A stretch of 64,000 nt of DNA. It comes from Pseudomonadota bacterium (GTDB lineage: Bacteria > Pseudomonadota > Gammaproteobacteria > Steroidobacterales > GCA-2729495). Position 1 is the first letter of the stretch. Each line of letters begins with the position of its first letter. Positions 45,181 through 54,117 of the stretch are shown here, in pieces. The position numbers were made by a program, and so were the translations under genes. The DNA is taken from assembly GCA_963204745.1 (NCBI GenBank), contig CAUJHF010000056.1, positions 62,001 to 126,000 of the forward strand, written 5' to 3'. Below the pieces are notes generated by a model that saw only the letters and a program-made list of their open reading frames with translations, had not been told where the DNA came from and did no database searches.

Positions 45181-47841
45181 TCACAGTTCCTTGCGGATGA
45201 GGCAGAAGCCCGGTTTGGACTTCACCGGGTCCTCACGAAAACCCAGCGAGCGCGCCAGTTCAAGCATCCGCGTGTTTTCCGGCAGCACGCTTGCGACCAG
45301 CACCCGGGTACCCTGCGTGCGCAAGGTCCGGATCAGCTTGCCCATCAGCAGTTCGCCGAGTCCCTCACCCTTGAGTTCGGAACGCACGATGATGCCGAAT
45401 TCGGCCTCGAAGTTGTCCGGGTCGGCCGTGGCGCGCACCACGCCCAGGGTCTGTTCCCGACCGTCCGGCCCGGGCGTCACAGCAATGAATGCCATTTCGC
45501 GGGCGTAATCGATCTGTGTCAGCCGGGCGAGCTCGCTGCGTTCAATGCTGCGCTTGCTGTAGAAAACCCGCTGGCGCACATCCTCGGGATCCAGATGCGC
45601 CAGAAACTCAAGGTGCTGCTCCTCGTCTTCAGGGCGAATCGGGCGCAGGATGAGCGCGCGCCCTTTCCAATCCAGCGACTCGATCAGATGCGCCGGATAG
45701 GGCCGGATCGCGAAATTCAGCGCGCCCGCCGGTCCTGCCGCACTGAGCCGGATGCGGGCATCCAGCGCAATCGCACCTTCGTGATTGACGATCAGCGGAT
45801 TGATGTCGATCTCGGCAATTGAGGCATTATCGGCCAGCAGCTGAGACACGGCCATCAGTACCGCATACACGGCATTCACGTCAGCCGGCGGCGTATCGCG
45901 AAAACCCGTGAGCAACCGGGCAACACGGGTACGCGCGACCAGTGCGCGTGCGAGTGGCTGGTTTAGCGGCGGAAGTGCAATTGCCCGGTCAGCCAGCACC
46001 TCGACGGCCGTGCCGCCCTGACCAAACAGGATCACCGGACCGAAAGCGTTGTCGATACTCGCACCGACGATCAACTCCCGGGCATGGGCACGGCGGATCA
46101 TCGCCTGTACGGCGAATCCCTCGATCCGGGCAGCAGGCTGCAGACGGCGTACCCGCTCGAGCATCGCGGTGGCGCTGCGCTGTACATCCCCGGAATCGGC
46201 CAGATCGAGCGCCACACCGCCCACATCGGACTTGTGCGAGATGTCCTTGCTCAGGATTTTCAGTGCAACGGGAAAGCCGATCGAGACCGCAGCCTGAGCG
46301 GCTTCATCCGGATCGGCAGCCACGCTGTGCGTCGCGACTACAGGAATTGCGTAAGCCGAAAGTACCGCCTTGGCCTCAGGTTCGGTGAGCATGTCGCGCC
46401 CACTGTCCAGTATCTTCCTGAAAAGTTCATCGACGGCATTGAAGTCCGCTGCCGGCACGCCTGGTGGCCGTGCCGGCGCAGCCTCGATCAGCTGGGCCTG
46501 ATTGCGCCTGTAGGTCGTAAGCATTGAGAAAGCGCGCACGGCCTGTTCCGGTGTCTCGTAGCCGGCGATATCTGCCGCCCGGAAGATCGTTCGCGCTTCC
46601 GCAACCGACTCGTCACCCATCCAGCAGCCCATCACGCGCGGTGGCGACTGGCTGGCCAGCGGCACGAGCGCCCGCGCAATATCGGCACTCGGCACGATCG
46701 CCGTGGGCGCATGCATGAACAGCACCGCTCCCGCACCGGGATCAGCATTGAGCGCCTCCAGCGCCTGGACATAGCGCTCCGCCGGCGCATCACCGATGAT
46801 GTCGACGGGGTTGCTGCGCGACCAGTTGGCCGGCATCTGCGCGTCGAGCCTCGCCACTGTCGCCGGATCGAGTTCGCACAGGTCCACGCCCAGATGCGCG
46901 GCATAGTCGGCCGCCATCACGCCAGCGCCGCCTCCGTTGGTCAGGATCGCCAGCTGCTCACCGACGTTGTCCCGGAACCGCGCCAGAGTTTCGGCCGCGA
47001 GAAACAGTTGCTGCATGGTATCGACACGCAACATGCCAGCGCGCGCGATGGCCGCGTCGTAAACAAGATCCGAGCCGGCGAGCGCACCGGTATGCGAAGC
47101 CGCAGCGCGCTGGCCCTGCGCCGAGCGTCCGGACTTGACGACGATAACCGGCTTGTTGCGCGCTGCACCTCGTGCCGCCGACATGAACTTGCGCGCGGCT
47201 TCAACGGACTCGATGTACAGCAGGATCGCTCGCGTGCGGGGATCGGTCGACAGGTAATCGAGCATGTCGCCGAAATCCACATCGGCGTGCTCACCGAGCG
47301 ATACCAGATGGGAAAAGCCAATGCGACGCGAATGCGCCCAGTCAAGCATGGCAGTCATCAGTGCGCCGGACTGGGTGATGAAGGCCAACTCACCCGGCAA
47401 GGCATCGATATGGGCAAAGCTCGCATTCAAACCGATGTGCGGTGACAACATGCCTATGCAGTTTGGACCCAGGATACGCAGCAGGTGCGGACGTGCTGCA
47501 TCCAGCATGGCCTGTTTCTGCCCGGCGTCGAGCCCCGCGCTGAGCACGACGGCAGCGCGTACACCAAGTTTGCCGAGCCCGGCAATCAACCCGGGAACCA
47601 CGGCCGGCGGTGTACAGATCACCGCAAGATCCGGAACTTCCGGCAGATCGCCTGCCGTTGCAAAAACCGGCACACCGTCGAACTCCCGGTATTTCGGATT
47701 GACGGCAAAAACGCGGCCCTTGAAGCCATCCGCATGCAGGTTGCGCCAGACCGTAGCGCCAACGCTGGCCGGTCGCTGCGAGGCGCCGATCACGGCGACC
47801 GACGCGGGATCAAACAACTGATCGAGGTGACGGATGCTCAT
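45181..47841 (-). CDS. patZ: PatZ-type protein acetyltransferase (acyl-CoA synthetase-like domain plus GNAT)
   Basis: 886 residues, the same length as E. coli PatZ. The N-terminal two thirds is an NDP-forming acyl-CoA synthetase-like module: a CoA-binding domain (DPASVAVIGASQRPASVG), a succinyl-CoA synthetase-like middle (LGPNCIGMLSP, SHTGALAGSD) and an ATP-grasp part (KILSKDISHKSDVGGVAL). A GNAT domain occupies the last 160 residues or so (FGIIVRSELKGEGLGELLM). In E. coli and Salmonella such enzymes acetylate lysines of acetyl-CoA synthetase and other proteins. The start at 47841 begins where the family begins. A strong hairpin lies just upstream of it. Confidence 0.9.
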   Translation of the reverse strand: MSIRHLDQLFDPASVAVIGASQRPASVGATVWRNLHADGFKGRVFAVNPKYREFDGVPVFATAGDLPEVPDLAVICTPPAVVPGLIAGLGKLGVRAAVVLSAGLDAGQKQAMLDAARPHLLRILGPNCIGMLSPHIGLNASFAHIDALPGELAFITQSGALMTAMLDWAHSRRIGFSHLVSLGEHADVDFGDMLDYLSTDPRTRAILLYIESVEAARKFMSAARGAARNKPVIVVKSGRSAQGQRAAASHTGALAGSDLVYDAAIARAGMLRVDTMQQLFLAAETLARFRDNVGEQLAILTNGGGAGVMAADYAAHLGVDLCELDPATVARLDAQMPANWSRSNPVDIIGDAPAERYVQALEALNADPGAGAVLFMHAPTAIVPSADIARALVPLASQSPPRVMGCWMGDESVAEARTIFRAADIAGYETPEQAVRAFSMLTTYRRNQAQLIEAAPARPPGVPAADFNAVDELFRKILDSGRDMLTEPEAKAVLSAYAIPVVATHSVAADPDEAAQAAVSIGFPVALKILSKDISHKSDVGGVALDLADSGDVQRSATAMLERVRRLQPAARIEGFAVQAMIRRAHARELIVGASIDNAFGPVILFGQGGTAVEVLADRAIALPPLNQPLARALVARTRVARLLTGFRDTPPADVNAVYAVLMAVSQLLADNASIAEIDINPLIVNHEGAIALDARIRLSAAGPAGALNFAIRPYPAHLIESLDWKGRALILRPIRPEDEEQHLEFLAHLDPEDVRQRVFYSKRSIERSELARLTQIDYAREMAFIAVTPGPDGREQTLGVVRATADPDNFEAEFGIIVRSELKGEGLGELLMGKLIRTLRTQGTRVLVASVLPENTRMLELARSLGFREDPVKSKPGFCLIRKEL

Positions 47842-47862
47842 CGCATGCCTGTCATGAGGGTA

Positions 47863-47883
47863 CGGCCGGCCAGCAGCCGGCCG
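47863..47883 (-). terminator. Perfect 8-bp hairpin between dodecin and patZ-like genes
   Basis: CGGCCGGC (47863-47870) and GCCGGCCG (47876-47883) form a perfect stem around a 5-base loop. On the minus strand it lies after the dodecin stop and about 21 bases before the patZ-like ATG. It may end the dodecin transcript or limit read-through; there is no T-run. Confidence 0.45.
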
Positions 47884-47921
47884 ACCCTGGCCTGGCAACG
47901 CTCACCCGCGAAAGACACCGT

Positions 47922-48122
47922 CTACTTGAGAACGAAGGTCACGCGCATGCGTACGCGGTATTCGACGATGCTGCCTTTTTCGACAACGACTTCCTGATCC
48001 TGTATCCAGGCGCCGGACACATTTTCCAGTGTCTTTGTCGCCCGCTTGATGCCGTTTTCGATCGCGTCTCCGAAGCTCTTCTTAGAGGTACAGGTGAGTT
48101 CTGTGATCTTGGCGACGGTCAT
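47922..48122 (-). CDS. Dodecin family flavin-binding protein
   Basis: 66 residues, the size of bacterial dodecins. Family features are SKKSFGDAIENGIKRATKTL (about 13-32), GAWIQDQEV with the flavin-stacking Trp, and YRVRMRVTFVLK at the C-terminus. Dodecamers store or buffer riboflavin or FMN in the cytoplasm. The ATG at 48122 has a strong AGGAG eight bases upstream; the longer frame (to 48299) is not needed. Its nearest neighbours are the patZ-like gene downstream and the divergent DUF2784 gene. Confidence 0.93.
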   Translation of the reverse strand: MTVAKITELTCTSKKSFGDAIENGIKRATKTLENVSGAWIQDQEVVVEKGSIVEYRVRMRVTFVLK

Positions 48123-48250
48123 TTGGTATCTCCTTTTTTGTTCGCCGCAGCGCACTATACTGCCGCTTGTCTTCGTGGACTCGGTTTGAGTATAGAGGAC
48201 TGGTGGCGCAGCATCGCCCCGATGCCCGGGAGATCGCAGCGAAGCACGAC

Positions 48251-48640
48251 ATGCCCTACCAATTACTTGCAGATCTCGTGCTTGCCGCGCATATCGCACT
48301 TGTTGTGTTTGTAGGCGGGGGGCTCGCTCTGGTTGTCATCGGCAACTGGCGCAGCTGGAACTGGGTCAACGGGCTGTGGTTCAGGTTGATGCATCTGGCT
48401 GCGATCGCCATCGTCATCGCGGAGACCTGGCTCGGTCTGACCTGCCCCCTCACCACCCTGGAAATGTGGCTGCGCGCCAAAGCCCGGGCCACCACCTACA
48501 GCAGTGGCTTCATCGAATACTGGCTGCAGCGCATCCTCTATTACGATGCGCCCGCGTGGGTATTTGCGGTCGGCTATACGCTGTTCGGTTTATTGGTCGT
48601 GGCAACGTGGTGGTTCTATCCACCGGTCCGGCGGCGATGA
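48251..48640 (+). CDS. DUF2784 family membrane protein
   Basis: 129 residues with about four hydrophobic helices (LADLVLAAHIALVVFVGGGL at the start, then MHLAAIAIVIAETWLGL, and WVFAVGYTLFGLLVVATWWF). The CPLT motif after the second helix and the overall pattern are typical of DUF2784, an uncharacterised inner-membrane family. The ATG at 48251 begins at the first helix; the longer frame to 48167 adds a hydrophilic tail. It lies between dodecin and the ccoN promoter, with 130 bases before ccoN. Confidence 0.85.
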   Translation: MPYQLLADLVLAAHIALVVFVGGGLALVVIGNWRSWNWVNGLWFRLMHLAAIAIVIAETWLGLTCPLTTLEMWLRAKARATTYSSGFIEYWLQRILYYDAPAWVFAVGYTLFGLLVVATWWFYPPVRRR

Positions 48641-48707
48641 GGAAAACCCCGCATTGCCTTCAAGGCACATTGCCCGTAAATTGCCGCGCCTGTAATCCTG
48701 CTTGTCA

Positions 48708-48737
48708 ATGACACAGATCAGGAATAGCCGGTATAAA
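48708..48737 (+). promoter_or_regulatory. Sigma-70-like promoter of the cco operon
   Basis: ATGACA (48708-48713) and TATAAA (48732-48737) each match the consensus at five of six bases and are 18 bases apart. Transcription would start near 48744, after the ATG at 48741, which favours the ccoN start at 48771. I do not see the TTGAT-N4-ATCAA site that often controls cbb3 genes. Confidence 0.55.
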
Positions 48738-48770
48738 TTGATGGTCAACACTCCGTTGCGGAGCCCCCAG

Positions 48771-50189
48771 ATGGACAAATCACAAAGCTATAACGACGTC
48801 GTCGTCCGGCAGTTCGGCATCATGACGGTGGTCTGGGGTGTGGTCGGCATGCTGGTCGGCGTCATCATCGCCGCCCAGCTGATGTGGCCGGAACTGAACT
48901 TCGACCTGCCATGGATCACCTTCAGCCGGCTCCGGCCACTGCATACCAATGCGGTGATCTTCGCCTTCGGCGGCTCGGCACTCTTCGCCGCGTCCTATTA
49001 CGTTGTGCAGCGTACCTGCCACGTGCGCCTCTATGCGGGATGGCTGGCGGCATTCACCTTCTGGGGCTGGAACCTGGTCATCGTGCTGGCGATCATCACC
49101 CTGCCGCTGGGCATGACGCAGAGCAAGGAATACGCGGAACTGATCTGGCCCATCGACGTGCTGATCACCGTGGTCTGGGTCGCCTATGGCGTGGTGTTCT
49201 TCGGTACGCTGGCCAAACGACGCGTACAGCATATCTATGTAGCGAACTGGTTCTTCTCCGCATACATCATCACCATCGCGATCCTGCACGTCGTCAACTC
49301 GCTCGCGATCCCGGTGACGCTGAGCCTGTCGTACCCGATCTATGCCGGCATCGTCGATGCGATGGTGCAATGGTGGTATGGCCACAATGCCGTGGGCTTT
49401 TTCCTCACCGCAGGCTTTCTCGGCATCATGTATTACTTCGTGCCGAAGCAGGCTGGCCGCCCGGTGTACTCCTACCGGCTGTCAGTCGTGCATTTCTGGG
49501 CACTGATCGCCACCTACATGTGGGCTGGACCGCACCACCTGCATTACACGAGCCTGCCCGACTGGGCCCAGTCGGTAGGCATGGTGTTCTCACTGGTGCT
49601 GCTGGCGCCGTCTTGGGGCGGCATGATCAACGGCATCATGACGCTGTCTGGTGCCTGGGACAAACTGCGCACCGACCCGGTCCTCAAGTTCCTGATCGTC
49701 TCGCTGTCCTTCTACGGCATGTCGACCTTTGAAGGGCCGATGATGTCGATCAAGACAGTCAATGCCCTGTCGCACTATACGGACTGGACTATCGGCCACG
49801 TGCATTCCGGTGCGCTCGGCTGGGTAGCAATGGTTACCTTCGGCTGCATGTACGCACTGATCCCGCGCGTCTACGGCCGCACAGGCATGTACAGCACCAA
49901 GGCCATCGACCTGCATTTCTGGATCGCTACCATCGGTATCGTGCTGTACGTGGCGTCGATGTGGATTGCCGGTGTGATGCAGGGACTGATGTGGCGCGCA
50001 GTCAACAGCGACGGCACCCTGACCTTCACTTTCATCGAAAGCCTGAAGGCCACCTATCCGTACTATGCAGCACGACTGATGGGTGGCGTGATGTTCTTCA
50101 GCGGCGCCCTGATCATGGCCTGGAACACCTGGAAGACGGTAGCCACCAGCGAACAACGCGTCGTACAGCCCGTCCTGGATCCGGCCTGA
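48771..50189 (+). CDS. ccoN: cbb3-type cytochrome c oxidase subunit I
   Basis: 472 residues with twelve hydrophobic helices. By alignment with Pseudomonas CcoN, His58 and His345 bind low-spin haem b, His343 binds haem b3, His205, His255 and His256 bind CuB, and Tyr249 is the cross-linked tyrosine (numbering offset two). This constant offset supports the ATG at 48771, which has GCGGAG just upstream; ATGs at 48741 and 48702 are less likely. It is the catalytic subunit of the high-affinity oxidase in the inner membrane. First gene of ccoNOQP. Confidence 0.97.
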   Translation: MDKSQSYNDVVVRQFGIMTVVWGVVGMLVGVIIAAQLMWPELNFDLPWITFSRLRPLHTNAVIFAFGGSALFAASYYVVQRTCHVRLYAGWLAAFTFWGWNLVIVLAIITLPLGMTQSKEYAELIWPIDVLITVVWVAYGVVFFGTLAKRRVQHIYVANWFFSAYIITIAILHVVNSLAIPVTLSLSYPIYAGIVDAMVQWWYGHNAVGFFLTAGFLGIMYYFVPKQAGRPVYSYRLSVVHFWALIATYMWAGPHHLHYTSLPDWAQSVGMVFSLVLLAPSWGGMINGIMTLSGAWDKLRTDPVLKFLIVSLSFYGMSTFEGPMMSIKTVNALSHYTDWTIGHVHSGALGWVAMVTFGCMYALIPRVYGRTGMYSTKAIDLHFWIATIGIVLYVASMWIAGVMQGLMWRAVNSDGTLTFTFIESLKATYPYYAARLMGGVMFFSGALIMAWNTWKTVATSEQRVVQPVLDPA

Positions 50190-50202
50190 GGAGCGCACAA
50201 AA

Positions 50203-50808
50203 ATGCGACATGAAACGATTGAAAAATCCGCCGGCCTGCTGGGTATCCTGACGGCGCTTGCGATCAGCATCGGTGGCATGGCGGAGATCGTGCCATTGAT
50301 CATGTCACGCGAGGCCGTCGAGCCGGCGCCAGGCGTCATGCCCTATACCGCCATACAGCTCGAGGGACGGGATATCTACGTCCGTGAGGGCTGCTATGGA
50401 TGCCACTCACAGATGATCCGCCCCTTTCGCGCCGAAACCGAGCGCTACGGTCACTACTCACTCGCCGGCGAAGCGGTGTATGACCGTCCGTTCCAGTTCG
50501 GCTCCAAGCGCACCGGCCCTGATCTGGCGCGCGTCGGCGGTCGCTATACCGATCAGTGGCAGCGCGCACATCTGCACAACCCGCGCGACCTGGTGCCTGA
50601 ATCGAACATGCCGGGCTTCCCCTGGCTGAGCGAAAACACACTGGATGCCAGCCTAACGCCGGTCAAAATGCAGCGGCTGCGTACGATCGGCGTGCCCTAC
50701 ACGGACGAGGACATCGCTGGCGCTTCAGCCCTCGTGGAGGGCAAGACCGAGATGGATGCGCTGGTCGCCTACCTGCAGGGCCTCGGCACAGCTGTCAAAG
50801 GCCGCTGA
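50203..50808 (+). CDS. ccoO: cbb3-type cytochrome c oxidase subunit II (monohaem)
   Basis: 201 residues. One N-terminal membrane helix (about 9-34) anchors a periplasmic cytochrome c domain with Cys64-Tyr-Gly-Cys67-His68 and a probable Met ligand in [10 protein letters not shown]. It passes electrons from CcoP to CcoN. It starts 13 bases after ccoN with GAGGAGCG before its ATG. Confidence 0.97.
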   Translation: MRHETIEKSAGLLGILTALAISIGGMAEIVPLIMSREAVEPAPGVMPYTAIQLEGRDIYVREGCYGCHSQMIRPFRAETERYGHYSLAGEAVYDRPFQFGSKRTGPDLARVGGRYTDQWQRAHLHNPRDLVPESNMPGFPWLSENTLDASLTPVKMQRLRTIGVPYTDEDIAGASALVEGKTEMDALVAYLQGLGTAVKGR

Positions 50809-50809
50809 C

Positions 50810-50980
50810 ATGGATCCCGGCCTGCTGCGTGGCATCTTTACCGTCGTGATGCTGGTGCTGTTCATCGGCATCTGCTTCTGGGCGTACAGCAGCAGACAGA
50901 AGGCAACTTTCGACGCTGCGGCACAGTTGCCGCTGGAGCCGGATGACAAACCACCCGCGGATCCGGAAAACCGGTCCTGA
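50810..50980 (+). CDS. ccoQ: cbb3-type cytochrome c oxidase subunit IV
   Basis: 56 residues: one membrane helix (GIFTVVMLVLFIGICFWAY, about 7-25), then a short charged tail rich in Pro and Asp. Length and position between ccoO and ccoP identify it as CcoQ, which stabilises the complex. The ATG begins one base after the ccoO stop. Confidence 0.92.
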   Translation: MDPGLLRGIFTVVMLVLFIGICFWAYSSRQKATFDAAAQLPLEPDDKPPADPENRS

Positions 50981-51010
50981 CATCGCTGAACTGGCGAGGA
51001 GCAAGCGTAG

Positions 51011-51943
51011 ATGAGCGGATTCTGGAATGCCTGGGTGTGGGTGCTGACGCTGGGCACACTCGCGGGCTGTCTGTGGCTGCTGCAGGCCCTGACGACCAAG
51101 CGCAAGGAGAAGCGGCCTGCCGAAAAGAGCACCACGGGCCATGTCTGGGACGGAGACCTTGTGGAACTCAACAACCCGCTGCCGCGCTGGTGGCTGTGGC
51201 TGTTCTGGATCACCGGCATCTTCATGATCGTGTACCTCGTGATCTACCCGGGCCTCGGCACCTTCGCCGGTATCGGCGGCTGGAGCCAGACGAGCCAGTA
51301 CGAGGCGGAGATGGCCGCTGCCGAAAAGCGTTTCGGCAATGTCTTCGCTGCTTTTTCCGGCGTACCGCTGCCTGAGCTCGAAACCGATCCGGATGCGCTG
51401 CGGCTCGGGCGCAATATCTTCCTGAACCGTTGCGCCACCTGCCACGGCTCCGACGGCCGCGGCGCCAAGGGCTTCCCGAACCTCACCGACACCGCCTGGC
51501 TGTGGGGCGATGCGCCGGATACTGTCATCGAGACCATCACCAACGGACGTACCGGCATGATGCCCGCGCTCGGCCCGGCACTCGGCGAACAGGGCGTGAC
51601 CGAAGTCATCGCCTGGCTGCGTGCGCTGCCGAAGTTGCCAGCATCTGCTGCAGCCGATCCGGCGGGCCTTGCGCCCGATGTGGCCGCCGGCCGGCAGAAA
51701 TTCCTGAGCTTCTGCATCGGGTGTCATGGTGCCGACGCGAAAGGAAACCAGATACTCGGCGCGCCGAACCTCACCGACACTGACTGGCTGCATGGATCGA
51801 CTGATGCCGATATCCGCGACGTACTCATGAATGGCCGCACCAACCAGATGCCAGCCCAGCACGACTACCTGACGCCGGATCGTATCCGTGTACTCGCTGC
51901 CTATGTGCTGAGCCTCGGCAACAGCGGTGGAGCGCAGCCGTGA
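51011..51943 (+). CDS. ccoP: cbb3-type cytochrome c oxidase subunit III (dihaem)
   Basis: 310 residues. Two membrane segments near the N-terminus (about 7-26 and 58-80) are followed by two cytochrome c domains with haem motifs Cys141-x2-Cys144-His145 (CATCHG) and Cys235-x2-Cys238-His239 (CIGCHG). The segment VWDGDLVELNNPLPRWW between the helices is typical of CcoP. It takes electrons from soluble cytochromes. Its stop overlaps the next start by four bases (GTGA). Confidence 0.97.
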   Translation: MSGFWNAWVWVLTLGTLAGCLWLLQALTTKRKEKRPAEKSTTGHVWDGDLVELNNPLPRWWLWLFWITGIFMIVYLVIYPGLGTFAGIGGWSQTSQYEAEMAAAEKRFGNVFAAFSGVPLPELETDPDALRLGRNIFLNRCATCHGSDGRGAKGFPNLTDTAWLWGDAPDTVIETITNGRTGMMPALGPALGEQGVTEVIAWLRALPKLPASAAADPAGLAPDVAAGRQKFLSFCIGCHGADAKGNQILGAPNLTDTDWLHGSTDADIRDVLMNGRTNQMPAQHDYLTPDRIRVLAAYVLSLGNSGGAQP

Positions 51944-52248
51944 CTGAACAGCCGGAGTACCAGCCCGCTGATCCGCAACCGCCACGACCCTGGAGCCCGC
52001 GTGCCCAGGTACTGGCTGCCGTGCTCTGGCCATCACTCCTCGCCGCCAGTTTCGCCACGATGGTTTTCTTCGCCTTTGTCGATCCTGGTCTGCTGCACGA
52101 TGGTTCTGCTGCCGAGATCGAAACTTCACGCATGACGGCCTACGGCATCGCCTTCTTTTTTTTCTGGCTGATCTCCGCACTCTCCAGTGCCGTCTCGATA
52201 TACCTGATTCGCACCTCGCCCGGCTCTGCACCGGACAGGGATGACTGA
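51940..52248 (+). CDS. Small two-helix membrane protein between ccoP and ccoG
   Basis: 102 residues with a Pro-rich N-terminal tail, then two membrane helices (about 21-46 and 69-91) joined by a short loop. The GTG start overlaps the ccoP stop (GTGA), and ccoG begins 2 bases after its stop, so it is firmly inside the operon. It is not CcoQ, CcoH or CcoS, all of which are present elsewhere in the operon. An assembly or stabilising role for the oxidase is a guess from position. I know no named family for it. Confidence 0.8.
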   Translation: MTEQPEYQPADPQPPRPWSPRAQVLAAVLWPSLLAASFATMVFFAFVDPGLLHDGSAAEIETSRMTAYGIAFFFFWLISALSSAVSIYLIRTSPGSAPDRDD

Positions 52249-52250
52249 CC

Positions 52251-53633
52251 GTGAGCAGCAACGAGGTCGAAGTCGAGGCGCTGTATGCCAAGCGTGCCAA
52301 GATTCACGCGCGCGAGGTCAAGGGCTTCTTTGCGAATCTGCGCAAAACGGCGGTCATCGTACTGCTCGGCATCTACTACCTGGGACCCTGGCTGCGCTGG
52401 GGAACACGCCAGGCGATCCTGTTTGACCTGCCGGCGCGCCAGTTCCACATCCTTGGCCTGACGCTGTGGCCGCAGGATTTCGTATTCCTGTCCTGGCTGC
52501 TGATCATGGCCGCCCTGCTGCTGTTCTTTGCCACTACGGTGGCAGGCCGCGTCTGGTGCGGCTACGTCTGCCCGCAGACCGTCTGGACCGAGATATTCGT
52601 CTGGATGGAACGACTCACCGAGGGCAACTTCAACCAGCGCATCAAGCTCGACAAGGCGCCATGGTCGGCGGAAAAGATCCTGCGCAAGAGCGCCAAGCAG
52701 ATTCTGTGGATCAGCTTCGCAGCGTGGACCGGTTTTACCTTCGTCGGTTATTTCACGCCGATCCGTGAACTGGGCACCTCGCTGCTGGCTCTGGATCTCG
52801 GCGGCTGGGAAACCTTCTGGATCTGCTTTTACAGTCTGGCCACCTATGGCAACGCGGGCGCACTGCGCGAACAGGTCTGCATCTACATGTGCCCCTATGC
52901 GCGCTTCCAGAGCGCCATGTTCGACCGCGATACGCTGATCGTCTCCTACGATCCGGCCCGCGGCGAACCGCGCGGCGGGCGGCAACGCGGCACCAGTGCT
53001 GCCACGAGCAAACTCGGTGATTGCATCGACTGCCGGATGTGCGTGCAGGCCTGCCCGACCGGCATCGACATCCGCGATGGCCTCCAGTATGAGTGCATCA
53101 CCTGCGCTGCATGTATCGACGCCTGCGATGTCGTGATGGACAAGGTCGGCTACCCGCGCGGACTGATCCGCTATACCACCCAGAATGCCGTGCAGGGCAA
53201 GCCACAGCATATTCTCCGGCCACGGGTCATCCTGTACGGCACCATTTTGTTGCTGCTGTTCATCGGCTTCGTGATCACGCTGGCCAACCGCGCCGCCGTT
53301 CGCCTTGATGTGATGCGCGACAGAAACACGCTGTACCGCGAACTGCCTGACGGCCAGATCGAAAACGTCTATCAGCTGAAAATCCTCAACAAGGAGGACG
53401 AGCCACGCAGGGTGCGTATCAGCGTCGCCGGACTGCCCGGTGCGCAAATCGAAACTGCACCGGCTGAAATCGATCTGGGCCCGGGCGCGCTGCTGGATGT
53501 AGTAGCGCGGATCAGCGTGGAGCGCAGCGCGGCGCCACCAGGCAGGGCCGATCTGAGCATACGGGTTGAAGATGCCGTTGACGGTACGGTGCAGGCGCAG
53601 CGCGACGCACGCTTTTTCGGTCCCCCGCAATGA
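52251..53633 (+). CDS. ccoG: Cytochrome c oxidase accessory protein CcoG (RdxA/FixG)
   Basis: 460 residues from a GTG start. Four or five membrane helices surround conserved WCGYVCPQTVWTEIF (about 102-116); a double 4Fe-4S ferredoxin part (CIDCRMCVQACPTG and CITCAACIDACD, about 260-295) and a C-terminal Ig-like domain follow. CcoG is linked to copper reduction for the CuB centre of the oxidase. It lies 2 bases after the unnamed small gene, and its stop overlaps ccoH (ATGA). Confidence 0.96.
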   Translation: MSSNEVEVEALYAKRAKIHAREVKGFFANLRKTAVIVLLGIYYLGPWLRWGTRQAILFDLPARQFHILGLTLWPQDFVFLSWLLIMAALLLFFATTVAGRVWCGYVCPQTVWTEIFVWMERLTEGNFNQRIKLDKAPWSAEKILRKSAKQILWISFAAWTGFTFVGYFTPIRELGTSLLALDLGGWETFWICFYSLATYGNAGALREQVCIYMCPYARFQSAMFDRDTLIVSYDPARGEPRGGRQRGTSAATSKLGDCIDCRMCVQACPTGIDIRDGLQYECITCAACIDACDVVMDKVGYPRGLIRYTTQNAVQGKPQHILRPRVILYGTILLLLFIGFVITLANRAAVRLDVMRDRNTLYRELPDGQIENVYQLKILNKEDEPRRVRISVAGLPGAQIETAPAEIDLGPGALLDVVARISVERSAAPPGRADLSIRVEDAVDGTVQAQRDARFFGPPQ

Positions 53634-54115
53634 CGGCAAAGCCCTGGTACCGGCATTTCTGGGTATGGTTCATCCTCACGCCGGTGATCGGCAGTGTGAT
53701 CGCGGGCTTCGTCACGCTGTATCTCGCCGGGGCACCGCCCTCGCTGGTCGTGGACGATTTCGGCCAGATCGCCATGGCGGTGGAGCTCGACCAGCAGCGT
53801 GACAAGCGGGCTGTGGAACTGGGTGTCACCGCCCGGTTGCAGTTCGACGCACAGTCCGCGGGCAGCACCCCGGCAGTGACTGTCAGTCTCAGCGGTGCTG
53901 CGCCGGACAGCCTCAAACTGGAATTGATACACCCCACCCTGGCGCAGATGGACCGGCAGGTCATCCTGAAGCGCAGCGACAATCTTTACACCGGTACGAT
54001 GCCGCACGCCGACACGCGGCTCTATGCAATGATCAGCGATGGCGCGGGAAACTGGCGCCTCACCGGAGTGCTTGAACCCCGGCAGGAGGTACTGGAACTG
54101 AAGGCCGGACGCTGA
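53630..54115 (+). CDS. ccoH: cbb3 oxidase assembly protein CcoH (FixH)
   Basis: 161 residues with one N-terminal membrane helix (FWVWFILTPVIGSVIAGFVT, about 10-29) and a periplasmic beta domain. Position between ccoG and ccoI and the WYRHFWVWF start identify FixH/CcoH, needed for stable assembly of the oxidase. It overlaps ccoG by four bases and ends two bases before the ccoI ATG. Confidence 0.93.
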   Translation: MTAKPWYRHFWVWFILTPVIGSVIAGFVTLYLAGAPPSLVVDDFGQIAMAVELDQQRDKRAVELGVTARLQFDAQSAGSTPAVTVSLSGAAPDSLKLELIHPTLAQMDRQVILKRSDNLYTGTMPHADTRLYAMISDGAGNWRLTGVLEPRQEVLELKAGR

Positions 54116-54117
54116 AC

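Noticed and set aside
48702..48745. FNR/ANR box upstream of ccoN
   Set aside because: TTGTCAATGACACAG and ATCAG half-matches do not form TTGAT-N4-ATCAA; a plain sigma-70-like promoter fits better.
50795..53639. Two frames of about 500 codons opposite ccoP, the small gene and ccoG
   Set aside because: They oppose well-supported oxidase genes, have low-complexity Arg/Gln-rich translations and no ribosome-binding site.
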